Origin: Amaricoccus sp003258405
GTDB taxonomy: Bacteria > Pseudomonadota > Alphaproteobacteria > Rhodobacterales > Rhodobacteraceae
DNA: 64,000 nt
Reading direction: 5' to 3'
Assembly (NCBI RefSeq): GCF_043226085.1
Contig: NZ_CP171225.1
Location: 1 to 64,000 of the forward strand
Part shown: positions 25,600-34,674 of the stretch, piece by piece
Numbering within the stretch: position 1 is the stretch's first letter
Layout of the letters: every line of letters starts with the position of its first letter
Notes under the pieces: model-generated
Databases searched by the model: none
Told to the model about the DNA's origin: nothing
The model's input: the letters and a program-made list of their open reading frames with translations, nothing else
Position numbers and translations under genes: made by a program

Positions 25600-27857
25600 C
25601 CGACCCGGACGACCCGATCGATATTCAGGTCGAGAAACAGCGCAAGATCATTCGTGCCCTGATCGACCGCGCCGAGCGACGGCACGAGGTCACCGGCTCT
25701 GCCTATTCGCTCTTCCAGTCCGCCATCGCGCTGCAGGCCGAGCTCTGGGAAAAGACCCGTGACCTCGAGAAGGCGCTCGACACGCTTGGCCGGGCAAGCA
25801 GCGAGCTTGCCACCGCCTACCATGCCCAGGAACGCAGCCAGGCCAATCTCGCCGATGCGCTGGGCGCGATGGAGGGCGGCTTTGCGCTGTTCTCCGAGGA
25901 TCGGCTGCAGATCTGCAACGAGCATTTCAAGGCGCTGCTGCCGGATGTCGCGCCGCTGGTGCGCCCGGGCCTCGAGTATCGCGACTATCTCGCCGCAGTT
26001 GCCAAGAGCGAGTTTCTCCGCCCCGAGCGTGGCCCCGACGATGCGGACTGGCTGCCGCTCCTGCCCGATCCGACGGGGCGGCAGTATGCCTCCTTCGTGC
26101 TGCCGCTCAAGCACGACCGCTGGATTCAGGTTTCGCATCGCAAGACCGGCTCGGGCAATATCGCGGTGCTCCAGACCGAGATCACCGACGTGGTCCGTGA
26201 AAGCCGCCGCGAGAAGGATCGGCTGATCGACGAGCACGCGCTCTTTCTTCAGGCCGCTTTCGACCACATGAGCCTCGGCATCTCGACCTTTTCGGCCGCG
26301 GGCGATCTTCTCGTTTTCAATGAACGTTTTGGCGAACTACTTGGCCTGCCGTTCTCGCTTCTGCGCAAGGGCACGGGTGTGGGCCGCATCGCGGATTTCC
26401 TCGAGCGCACCCGTGATCTCAACGGCACGGGCGATGCCATTGACCTGATGAAATGGGTGCGCGCGGTGCGGAGCGGCCGCGCGGTGCAGGTGCGCCTCCG
26501 CCGGCGGCCCGACCTCACGCTCGACGTGCGCATCCACGGCCTGCCCGATGGCGGCTTCATGACAACGATCATGGACGTGACCCGCGAGATGGAGGCGAGC
26601 GAAGGCCTGCGGCGGCTCAACGAGACCCTCGAGCGCCGGGTGCAGGAGCGCACGGCCGAGCTCACCGAAACCAACCGGCTGCTGCGGCTGCAGTACGAGG
26701 AGCAGGCCCGTGCCGAAGAGGCCTTGCGGGAGGCGAAGGAGACCGCCGAAGAGGCCAACCGCACCAAGACGCGCTTCCTCGCCGCCGCGAGCCATGATCT
26801 GCTCCAGCCCATCAACGCCGCAAAGCTCTACATCTCGACCCTGCGCGAACAGCCGACGCAGGAAAACGTGATCGAGACGGCGGCGCGGCTCGAACGGTCT
26901 TTCTCTTCCATCGAGACCCTGCTCCATGCCTTGCTGGAGATCTCGCGCCTCGACTCGCGTGGTGCCGAGTTCAACGTGACGGATTTCCGTCTCGACGAGG
27001 TGCTGGGCAGTCTCAGCGGCGACATGACGGCTCTGGCGGCGGAAAAGGGGATCGAACTTCGCATTGTGCCCTCACGCCGCTGGGTCAGGAGCGATCCGCG
27101 CTATCTCCGCCGGTGCGTGCAGAACCTCGTCGCGAATGCGATCCAATACACCGCCGAGGGCAGGGTGCTCGTCGGCGTGCGCGTCCGCGGTGACAAGGTG
27201 GTGATCGAGGTCTGGGATACCGGCATCGGTATCTCCCCGGAGGATCAGGAGCGGATCTTCGACGAGTTCACCCGGGTCGGCACCAGTTGCGCCGGAAGCG
27301 GAGTAGGGCTCGGGCTGTCGATCGTGGAGCGCGCCTGCCGCCATCTCGGACACCGCGTCGCCCTGCGCTCGACGCCGGGCGTGGGCTCGATGTTCTCGAT
27401 CGAACTGCCGCGCGCCGCACCGGGCGAGGTGGATGTTGCCGATCCGATGCCCGAGCCGAGCGTTGCGGAGGGGGATCTCGACCGGATCATCCTGGTGGTC
27501 GAGAATGATCCGGAAGTGCTGGATGCCACGGTCCGCAAGCTCGAGGGCTGGGGGGCAAGCGTGCTTGCCGCCGGGTCGACCGCGGAGGCGCTCGCGATGA
27601 TGCGCGACCTCGGCAGCCCGCCCGATATCATCCTCGCCGACTATCAGCTCGACGGTGACGATACCGGGCTTGCCGCGATCGAGGCGCTGCGGGCGGAGGC
27701 CGGGCTCGACATCCCGGCGGTGATGATCACGGCAAGCCGGAGTGATGCGTTGCTCCGTGCCGGCGAGGCCTGTGATTTCGCGGTGCTGACCAAGCCGGTC
27801 CGGCTGGCGCGGCTGCGGGCGCTCATCGACTGGAAGACACGCCATCTGGGTCCATGA
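25593..27857 (+). CDS. PAS-containing hybrid histidine kinase, probable ATT start
   Basis: A sensor kinase of about 754 residues. The N-terminus is helical (residues about 10-95), followed by two PAS-like regions, a long coiled coil (about 340-390), HisKA with H401 in AASHDLLQPINAAKL, an HATPase with NLVANAIQYTAEG, VWDTGIGIS and GSGVGLGLSIVE, and a C-terminal receiver with D683 in ILADYQLDG. The first ATG in frame (25869) would cut away a coding-like stretch of 92 codons with no ATG, GTG or TTG. AAAGGA at 25579-25584 sits eight bases before ATT 25593, which I take as the start; CTG 25596 is the alternative. It overlaps the FIST stop. Confidence 0.88.
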   Translation: MLTDPDDPIDIQVEKQRKIIRALIDRAERRHEVTGSAYSLFQSAIALQAELWEKTRDLEKALDTLGRASSELATAYHAQERSQANLADALGAMEGGFALFSEDRLQICNEHFKALLPDVAPLVRPGLEYRDYLAAVAKSEFLRPERGPDDADWLPLLPDPTGRQYASFVLPLKHDRWIQVSHRKTGSGNIAVLQTEITDVVRESRREKDRLIDEHALFLQAAFDHMSLGISTFSAAGDLLVFNERFGELLGLPFSLLRKGTGVGRIADFLERTRDLNGTGDAIDLMKWVRAVRSGRAVQVRLRRRPDLTLDVRIHGLPDGGFMTTIMDVTREMEASEGLRRLNETLERRVQERTAELTETNRLLRLQYEEQARAEEALREAKETAEEANRTKTRFLAAASHDLLQPINAAKLYISTLREQPTQENVIETAARLERSFSSIETLLHALLEISRLDSRGAEFNVTDFRLDEVLGSLSGDMTALAAEKGIELRIVPSRRWVRSDPRYLRRCVQNLVANAIQYTAEGRVLVGVRVRGDKVVIEVWDTGIGISPEDQERIFDEFTRVGTSCAGSGVGLGLSIVERACRHLGHRVALRSTPGVGSMFSIELPRAAPGEVDVADPMPEPSVAEGDLDRIILVVENDPEVLDATVRKLEGWGASVLAAGSTAEALAMMRDLGSPPDIILADYQLDGDDTGLAAIEALRAEAGLDIPAVMITASRSDALLRAGEACDFAVLTKPVRLARLRALIDWKTRHLGP

Positions 27858-27942
27858 TCTTGCCGGCCCACAGACAAAGGTCGCCGGTGACGCCGGGTGT
27901 GCAAGGAATATGATCGCCGGAAAACAACAGGGAGGAAACCGG

Positions 27943-28587
27943 ATGATGCGCTGGTTGCTCGGCGGCCTCTCGGCCTGCTGCATTGCCACCGCCTGTGCCG
28001 CAGGGGCGAGTGATACCTACGACATGATCTTCCGCGAGGGCAGTCTCGACGGATTGCCCGAGGCGAGCGTGATCCAGTACAGCCGCATGGCCCGCGAGCC
28101 CGGCGGGACGGAGGACAGTGACGGCACTGTCCGTCTCACCATCGGCGCACATGACAACACCGAACTCGTGCTCGAGGAAGGCGGTCGTGAGGGGGCGATC
28201 GGCAGCTTTCCGACATCGGTCGGCAATCCGCTTATCATGTATTTCATGGAAACGGCAGTCCGCGACGTTGCGCGGCTTGCGGGCGGAAGTCCGTTCTATG
28301 TCCGCAATCGTGTGAAGGAGGTGCTGCTCGAGGAAACCCCCGCCGAGCCGGTGACCGCGCGCTTCGAGGGGCGAGAGATTGCGGCCAAGCGGTTCGTTCT
28401 GCAACCGCTCGAAGGCGACAAGAATGCGGCCCGGATGCAGGGGTATGACACGCTCACGCTGGAAATCACCGTCTCGGACGAGGTTCCCGGCTGGTATGTC
28501 GCGCTTGATGCGCGCGCTGACGGACCGGAAGGCGCGGTCTACGAGACCCGCCTCGACCTCACTTCTGCAGAGGAGCCAGAACAATGA
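27943..28587 (+). CDS. Exported hypothetical protein of the methanol-oxidation cluster
   Basis: A 214-residue protein with an N-terminal signal (MMRWLLGGLSACCIATACAAGASDTYDM); the second half of it could also serve as a lipobox (ATAC). The mature part is a soluble alpha/beta sequence with no family I recognise, including GSLDGLPEASVIQYSR and EGREIAAKRFVLQPLEGDKNA. GGAGG precedes ATG 27943. It is followed with a 4-base overlap by another small exported protein and lies between the kinase and SoxYZ-like gene, so a role in periplasmic quinoprotein function is likely but unproven. Confidence 0.72.
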   Translation: MMRWLLGGLSACCIATACAAGASDTYDMIFREGSLDGLPEASVIQYSRMAREPGGTEDSDGTVRLTIGAHDNTELVLEEGGREGAIGSFPTSVGNPLIMYFMETAVRDVARLAGGSPFYVRNRVKEVLLEETPAEPVTARFEGREIAAKRFVLQPLEGDKNAARMQGYDTLTLEITVSDEVPGWYVALDARADGPEGAVYETRLDLTSAEEPEQ

Positions 28588-28937
28588 GACGGGCTGCGGT
28601 ATTCCTGGCCATGGCGGCCCTCGCTGCGGCACCTGCGGGCGCCCAGTCGGTGGCAGAGCGGCTCAACGACTATCCCACCGAGGCGCGGGCGGATTATGTC
28701 TTTGCCTGCATGGCGGCGAACGGGCAGACGCGGGAGATGCTGCGCAAGTGCTCCTGTTCGGTCGATCATGTTGCGGCGATCCTTCCCTATGACGATTATG
28801 TCGAGGCCGAGACGGTGCTCTCGATGCAGCAGGTTGGCGGCGAGCGGATGTCGATCTTCCGCACGACCCAGATGGCGAAGAACTATGTCGCGGCCCTGCG
28901 GCGCGCGCAGGCCGAGGCGGAGATCCTCTGTTTCTGA
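28584..28937 (+). CDS. Small exported cysteine-containing protein
   Basis: A 117-residue protein with a signal peptide (MRRAAVFLAMAALAAAPAGA, cut before QS). The mature 97 residues hold four cysteines: FACMAANG, KCSCSVDH and the terminal ILCF. The spacing suggests two disulfides or a small redox or metal site. It is translationally coupled (ATGA) to the preceding exported protein. Similar small proteins occur near PQQ-dehydrogenase genes in related bacteria; no function is known to me. Confidence 0.72.
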   Translation: MRRAAVFLAMAALAAAPAGAQSVAERLNDYPTEARADYVFACMAANGQTREMLRKCSCSVDHVAAILPYDDYVEAETVLSMQQVGGERMSIFRTTQMAKNYVAALRRAQAEAEILCF

Positions 28938-28942
28938 GGCTC

Positions 28943-29758
28943 CTAGCTGGGGCTCGTTTTGGGAAGTTCCCGTTCGAAGACGTTGCCCTCGGTATCGTGG
29001 GCAACGACACGCAGGGTTTCGGCGCCGTTGTCGGAATAGTCGAAGCGGAACACCGGGTTCTCGCTGATCGAGATGCCGCCCTCGATCAGGAAGAGACGAT
29101 CGTCGCCCTGGAAGACCTCGATCCTGTCGAGGAAATGCGCACCGATGAAGAGCTGTGTGATCTGATCGCGCTGGAGCCCGGAATAGTTGGGGTGGCGGAT
29201 CATGATCTGGGCTTCCTGCCGCGGCTTCGAGATGCGAGGCTCCGGCGCTCCGAAGAGCTTGAGGCGCATTTCCCCCATGTTTGCAAGCGCTTGCTCGGGG
29301 TCGCGCGTGGCCGGGGCGGAGCAGCCGCCGCTTGCCTTTACGAAGCGGCCGGTCATGAAGCTGCCGTCGGGTGTTGTCGCGATGGCGCGGATGTTGGAAT
29401 ACTGGTTGACGCGGACGCGGAGCTCGAAATGCACGGGCTGCATGGCGGGGCCGAAGGTGATGTCGGCGGCCAGCGGCGACGGATTTTCATCGATCACGAG
29501 ACGAAGGCGCTCCAAGGGACCGAAATCATTGGATTTCTGGTCGATGACGACGGGGACTGTGGCGGCGTCGTTGGCGCGGTAGGGGGCCTCGAGATCGAAG
29601 AGGGGGGCGCCGTCCTGCAGGCCGGTGTCGCCGACGATGTCGCCCTTGATGAAATCCCAGGTCTCGCTCTCGATCAGGGGATTTTCACGAGGCGGATCAG
29701 CAGCTTGCGCGGTTCCTGCGAGGAGAGTTGCGGCGAGGATTGCGGCAAGACGGGACAT
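28943..29758 (-). CDS. Quinoprotein dehydrogenase-associated SoxYZ-like carrier
   Basis: A 271-residue exported protein (signal MSRLAAILAATLLAGTAQAA) that fuses a SoxY-like and a SoxZ-like domain. The SoxY half ends in the carrier motif FVKASGGCSAPA, whose cysteine in SoxY carries sulfur adducts. The SoxZ half follows with IMIRHPNYSGLQRDQITQ and GGISISENPVFRFDY. This fused form is typically linked to PQQ-dependent alcohol dehydrogenases, not thiosulfate oxidation, and no other sox genes are nearby. It is divergent from the metallohydrolase gene across a repeat-bearing gap. Confidence 0.88.
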   Translation of the reverse strand: MSRLAAILAATLLAGTAQAADPPRENPLIESETWDFIKGDIVGDTGLQDGAPLFDLEAPYRANDAATVPVVIDQKSNDFGPLERLRLVIDENPSPLAADITFGPAMQPVHFELRVRVNQYSNIRAIATTPDGSFMTGRFVKASGGCSAPATRDPEQALANMGEMRLKLFGAPEPRISKPRQEAQIMIRHPNYSGLQRDQITQLFIGAHFLDRIEVFQGDDRLFLIEGGISISENPVFRFDYSDNGAETLRVVAHDTEGNVFERELPKTSPS

Positions 29759-29813
29759 GGGCGCGGAGCTCCGTCAGGACGGCGCGGAAGGCCGGAAGGC
29801 GGCGGCGCGCCGA

Positions 29814-29863
29814 TATGGAATGCATATGGAATCCGTATGGAATCCATATGGCAGAATACCATA
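29814..29863 (+). repeat. Four-copy 11-bp tandem repeat plus inverted half-site in the methanol cluster
   Basis: TATGG occurs at 29814, 29825, 29836 and 29847, exactly 11 bases apart, with AATGC or AATCC between. A single inverted copy, CCATA, follows at 29859-29863. The third and fourth copies form a near-palindrome TATGGA-A-TCCATA. The unit and period match the cobD-cobP array at 15489-15532. It lies between two divergent genes of the quinoprotein relay, where an operator would be expected. Confidence 0.75.
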
Positions 29864-29952
29864 CGCGCCCGAAGCCGCGAACCGAGCCTTTCGGATGCGT
29901 GGAGCAGCGGCGGGCCGCTGTGTCAGGACGGAAGGCGAAGGGAGGTCCGGCC

Positions 29953-30993
29953 ATGTTCGAGGCATTCGTCACCCTCTGCGCGCTCGGCGCGGATGCGCAC
30001 TGCCGCGAGGTGCTGCTGCCCGGCCACGCCGCGGAAACGCGCGCCGGCTGCGAGGCCGACCTCGCCGGGGCGGCCGACGGGCTTGCGGGGCTCGGCACCG
30101 CGGGCGCGCCACACTGCGGCCCGCGGCCCGCGCCGGGGCTTGCCTTCGAGGAGGTTGCGCCCGGTGTCTTCGTCCACCGCGGGGCGATTGCGGAACCGGG
30201 GCCGAAGAACGGCGGCGATGTCGCGAATGTGGCCTTCGTCCGCGGGGCGGACGGGGTCGTGGTGATCGACGCGGGCGGATCGCGGGCCGTGGGCGAGCAG
30301 ATCTATCTCGCGGTGCGGGCCGTGACCGAGGCCCCGATCACCCATCTCGTGCTCACCCACATGCATCCCGATCATGTGCTCGGAGCCGCACCGCTGGCGG
30401 AAGCCGGCGCGGAGATCGTCGGCCACGCGGGGCTTGCGCGCGCGCTTGCCGACCGCGCTGAGACCTATCTCGACCGTTTCCGCAATGCGATCGGTGTGGA
30501 GGGCTTTCTCGGCACCGCTGTCGTTGCGCCGGATCGCGGCCTCGCGGAACCGCTTGTACTCGATCTCGGCGACCGGGCGCTCACGCTCACGCCACGGCCC
30601 AAGGCGCATACCACCAACGACCTGACGGTCACCGACAGCGAAAGCGGGCTGCTGTTTGCGGGCGATCTGGTCTTCGCGACACATGTCCCGACGCTCGACG
30701 GTTCGCTGCCGGGCTGGCGCGCGCTGCTCGAGGCGATGAGCGAGGGCGAGACGGCGGCGGCCGTGGTGCCGGGCCATGGCGGGCCGGTGCTCGCCTGGCC
30801 CGAGGGCGCGGAACCGGTCGCGCGCTATCTGTCGGTGCTCGAATCGGACACCCGTGCGGCCCTCGATGCGGGGCTTTCGATCTCGGAGGCGGTTCCGGAG
30901 ATCGGCCAGAGCGAGGCGGGAAACTGGGCGCTCTTCGGCGTCTACAACCCGCGGAATGCGACCCAGGCCTACACGGAGCTCGAATGGGAGTAG
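29953..30993 (+). CDS. Quinoprotein relay system zinc metallohydrolase (MBL fold)
   Basis: A 346-residue metallo-beta-lactamase-fold protein with the zinc motif LTHMHPDHVLGA (HxHxDH) near residue 136, the third-histidine region KAHTTNDLTV, FAGDLVFATHVPTL and VPGHGGPV. It resembles the metallohydrolase type seen beside SoxYZ-like carriers and PQQ dehydrogenases. The N-terminal part is cysteine-containing (LCALGADAHC) and not a clear signal peptide. GGAGGTCC precedes ATG 29953. The substrate is unknown; a thioester or adduct on the SoxY-like carrier is a reasonable guess. Confidence 0.85.
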   Translation: MFEAFVTLCALGADAHCREVLLPGHAAETRAGCEADLAGAADGLAGLGTAGAPHCGPRPAPGLAFEEVAPGVFVHRGAIAEPGPKNGGDVANVAFVRGADGVVVIDAGGSRAVGEQIYLAVRAVTEAPITHLVLTHMHPDHVLGAAPLAEAGAEIVGHAGLARALADRAETYLDRFRNAIGVEGFLGTAVVAPDRGLAEPLVLDLGDRALTLTPRPKAHTTNDLTVTDSESGLLFAGDLVFATHVPTLDGSLPGWRALLEAMSEGETAAAVVPGHGGPVLAWPEGAEPVARYLSVLESDTRAALDAGLSISEAVPEIGQSEAGNWALFGVYNPRNATQAYTELEWE

Positions 30994-31044
30994 GGCACGT
31001 CGCCTTGTTGCAAGTGCGTCGCAATTCCAAGTGATTGTCCTTGC

Positions 31045-31072
31045 TTGACAATCCAGGCCTGATCCTTAATTC
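31045..31072 (+). promoter_or_regulatory. Candidate promoter of the mntP riboswitch transcript
   Basis: TTGACA at 31045-31050 is followed after 16 bases by TAATTC at 31067-31072. The hexamers sit just before the riboswitch. The -35 matches consensus; the -10 is weak. Confidence 0.45.
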
Positions 31073-31077
31073 GGCGG

Positions 31078-31205
31078 CCATCGGGGAGTAGCGACCGCTG
31101 CAATGCGGGGGCGCGTCAACATTCTCGCAGTCTCACTGCGTGGCGCGTCCAGCCGGAAGGCCTTGCGAGACCGTGGCGGCGGGGCCCTGCGGGCGGGGTC
31201 CGTTT
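31078..31205 (+). promoter_or_regulatory. yybP-ykoY manganese riboswitch upstream of mntP
   Basis: The leader contains the conserved core of the yybP-ykoY class: GGGGAGTAGC at 31083-31092, CAACATTCTCGC at about 31118-31128 and CCTTGCGAGACC at 31161-31172, in the right order and spacing, followed by a GC-rich stem region with GGGGCCCTGCGGGCGGGGTCC before the ribosome site. This class binds Mn2+ and turns on Mn export. The gene after it encodes the Mn2+ exporter MntP, so the pairing is coherent. Exact limits are estimates. Confidence 0.9.
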
Positions 31206-31233
31206 TCCGCTGGCCACGCCCAGGGAGTTCCGT

Positions 31234-31797
31234 ATGTCACCGATCGCCATCGGCGTTCTCGCCGTCAGCATGTCCATTGACGCCTTCATTGCCTCGCTCG
31301 GACGGGGCGCGCAGGCTCGGCACCCGAGCGTCGGCACCGCGGTGCGGACCGGCATGGTCTTCGGCACCGTCGAGACGCTCACGCCGCTGATCGGCTGGGG
31401 GCTCGGCGTTGCGGCCAGCCAGCATGTCGCGGTCTATGACCACTGGATCGCCTTCGTCCTGCTCGCAGGCGTCGGGACGCACATGATGATGCAGAGCTTC
31501 TCCGCCGGAGAGGAGGCGAGCGCACGGCGGGCCTCCTCGCCCTGGACGCTGCTCGCGGTCGCGATCGGCACCTCGATCGATGCGATGGCGGTCGGGATCT
31601 CGCTTGCCTTCCTCGACGTCAACATTCTCGTCATCGCCCTCGCGATCGGAGCGACGAGCGCTGCGATGAGCTCCGCCGGAACGCTGGCCGGCCGCTTTCT
31701 CGGCCGCCGGTTCGGCCGGGTGATCGAGGCCTTTGGCGGGCTTGCCCTCATCGGGCTCGGGGCCGTGATCCTCGCCGAGCATCTGCTGAGCCGCTGA
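31234..31797 (+). CDS. mntP: Manganese efflux pump MntP
   Basis: A 187-residue inner-membrane exporter with six membrane segments in two repeated halves. Each half has the acidic family motif: SMSIDAFIASLGRG near residue 12 and GTSIDAMAVGISLAF near 112. It is preceded by a yybP-ykoY riboswitch and is therefore likely induced by Mn2+. It sits inside the methanol-oxidation region, flanked by the metallohydrolase and an unknown exported protein, although MntP is not a known part of that pathway. Confidence 0.92.
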   Translation: MSPIAIGVLAVSMSIDAFIASLGRGAQARHPSVGTAVRTGMVFGTVETLTPLIGWGLGVAASQHVAVYDHWIAFVLLAGVGTHMMMQSFSAGEEASARRASSPWTLLAVAIGTSIDAMAVGISLAFLDVNILVIALAIGATSAAMSSAGTLAGRFLGRRFGRVIEAFGGLALIGLGAVILAEHLLSR

Positions 31798-31816
31798 AGG
31801 CGCGCGCGCCTCCGGC

Positions 31817-32422
31817 TCAGGTCTTCGCCTGCAGCAGGATCTGCGCGATGGCATAGAGGCGCTGCTCGATCAGGACCGGCGTCTCGCAGACATAGGTGAG
31901 CGACTGGGCGCGGTCGTGGAAGATGCGCTCGTTCCAGTCCATCTCGGCCTCGAGCTTGTCGAGCTGGTCGTAGTCGGGCGGCTCGACGGCTTCGGCCTCG
32001 CGGAAGGCGACGCGCTCCTCGTCGATCTTCCGCGACAGCGTCTGCTGGCTTTCGGCATAGCGCTCGATGCCGTTGACGAGCCGGCGACGTTCTTTCGAGA
32101 GGCGCTCGAAGACGCCCTCGAAAATCACGCCGAGATCCTGCTCGCTGAGGTCGGGATGGCTTGCGGCATAGTCGCCGACGAGGCTCTTTGCCTCATCGAG
32201 GCTGACCCGGCGCAGCGCGAGGGTCTCGATGAGTGCCTTCTGCTCCGCATCGGGTTCGGCGGCCTCCACGGGGTGAGGCCACATGAGGCCGAGCGAGAGG
32301 GTTTCCACCTTGCGCTGTATGCAGGGCCAGGACGGATCCTCTGCGGGCTGGGCCGCCGCGGCGAGGGGCATGATCAGGGTGGCGCAGAGGGCTGCGACCG
32401 CTGGGATGCCGTGTTTCTCCAT
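31817..32422 (-). CDS. Exported hypothetical protein, C1 region
   Basis: A 201-residue protein with a signal peptide (MEKHGIPAVAALCATLIMPLAAAA, cut before QPAEDPSW). The mature part is mostly helical and charged, with CIQRKVETLSLGLMWPHP near its start and YVCETPVLIEQRLYAIAQILLQ at its end; the two cysteines may form a disulfide. I do not recognise the family. It is convergent with mntP and divergent from the formaldehyde dehydrogenase gene, with which it may share a control region. Confidence 0.7.
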   Translation of the reverse strand: MEKHGIPAVAALCATLIMPLAAAAQPAEDPSWPCIQRKVETLSLGLMWPHPVEAAEPDAEQKALIETLALRRVSLDEAKSLVGDYAASHPDLSEQDLGVIFEGVFERLSKERRRLVNGIERYAESQQTLSRKIDEERVAFREAEAVEPPDYDQLDKLEAEMDWNERIFHDRAQSLTYVCETPVLIEQRLYAIAQILLQAKT

Positions 32423-32591
32423 GGTTCTGGTTCTCCTCCCTTATTCCTTGATTCATAAGCCGAAAATGTGCACTTGCGAAGCTCCTTGGGCGCATCCTAA
32501 GGTCTTAATTGTTCGGGGTTGGTGCAAACCTATACTGGCTCCAACGCTCGAACGAGCATCGCTAAGCGACCATTGCAGGGGGAATGCAGAC

Positions 32592-33722
<1,131 letters not shown>

Positions 33723-33730
33723 GAGGGGGC

Positions 33731-34561
33731 ATGGAACTTGTCGCGAAAAATCAGTGCTTCGGCGGGACCCAGGCGGTCTACAAGCACATGTCTGAAGTCT
33801 GTGGCGGCGAGATGACCTTCGGGGTCTTCCTGCCGCCGCAGGCGAAGAAGCGCTCGGTGCCGGTGCTCTGGTATCTCTCCGGGCTCACCTGCACGCACGA
33901 GAACGCGATGACCAAGGCGGGGCTGCAGAAATATGCAGCCCGCCACGGGCTGGCGCTCGTCTTTCCCGACACCTCGCCGCGGGGCTCGAACGTCGCCGAC
34001 GATCAGGCCTACGATCTGGGGCAGGGCGCCGGGTTCTACGTGAATGCCACGATGGAGCCCTGGCGGCAGCACTACCAGATGTATGACTACGTGGTGACGG
34101 AGCTGCCGTCGGTGCTGCAGGGGTCTCTGCCGGTCAACGGCAAGCACGGCATCACCGGGCATTCGATGGGCGGGCATGGCGCGCTGACCATCGCCTTCCG
34201 CAACCCGCAGAAATACCAGTCGGTCTCGGCCTTCGCGCCGATCGTGAACCCGACGCGCTCGAACTGGGGGCGCAAGCAGCTTTCGGCCTATCTGGGCGCC
34301 GACGAGAGCACCTGGGCCAAGCACGACGCCTGCCTGCTGCTTGCGGAGACGGGCTGGGATGGCGAGATCCTGATCGACCAGGGCGCGGACGACCAGTTCC
34401 TCGACCTGCTGCGGCCGGAGGCGATGGCGGAGCTGCTCGCCAAGCGCCGTCAGCCCTCGGTCATGCGGATGCAGCCGGGATACGACCACAGCTACTTCTT
34501 CGTGGCGACATTTGCCGAGGACCATGTCCGCTGGCACGCGGAGAAGCTCGGCGCGGTGTGA
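33731..34561 (+). CDS. fghA: S-formylglutathione hydrolase
   Basis: Serine esterase that hydrolyses S-formylglutathione to formate and glutathione, completing formaldehyde detoxification. The 276-residue product matches the esterase D family: YLSGLTCTHENAMTKAG, the nucleophile elbow GHSMGGHGALT, and the histidine in PGYDHSYFFVATF. It begins nine bases after the dehydrogenase stop (GAGAGGGGGC as ribosome site), forming an operon. Confidence 0.95.
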   Translation: MELVAKNQCFGGTQAVYKHMSEVCGGEMTFGVFLPPQAKKRSVPVLWYLSGLTCTHENAMTKAGLQKYAARHGLALVFPDTSPRGSNVADDQAYDLGQGAGFYVNATMEPWRQHYQMYDYVVTELPSVLQGSLPVNGKHGITGHSMGGHGALTIAFRNPQKYQSVSAFAPIVNPTRSNWGRKQLSAYLGADESTWAKHDACLLLAETGWDGEILIDQGADDQFLDLLRPEAMAELLAKRRQPSVMRMQPGYDHSYFFVATFAEDHVRWHAEKLGAV

Positions 34562-34564
34562 AGG

Positions 34565-34594
34565 CCGATGCGCGCCGCGAGCGGTGCGCATCGG
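34565..34594 (+). other. Hairpin between fghA and xoxF
   Basis: CCGATGCGC at 34565-34573 pairs with GCGCATCGG at 34586-34594, a 9-bp stem with a 12-base loop, right after the fghA stop. No T-run follows. It may attenuate or process the transcript between formaldehyde genes and xoxF. Confidence 0.5.
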
Positions 34595-34674
34595 AGAAGG
34601 AGGAAGTCCCGGAAGAACCGGAATTAACCGGCTGCGGGCAATTACAAGCGACATGACCTTCAGGGAGGTTTAGC

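Noticed and set aside
28943..29758. Thiosulfate-oxidising Sox system
   Set aside because: Only a fused SoxY-SoxZ-like protein is present, with no soxA, soxX, soxB or soxC, and it lies among quinoprotein genes.
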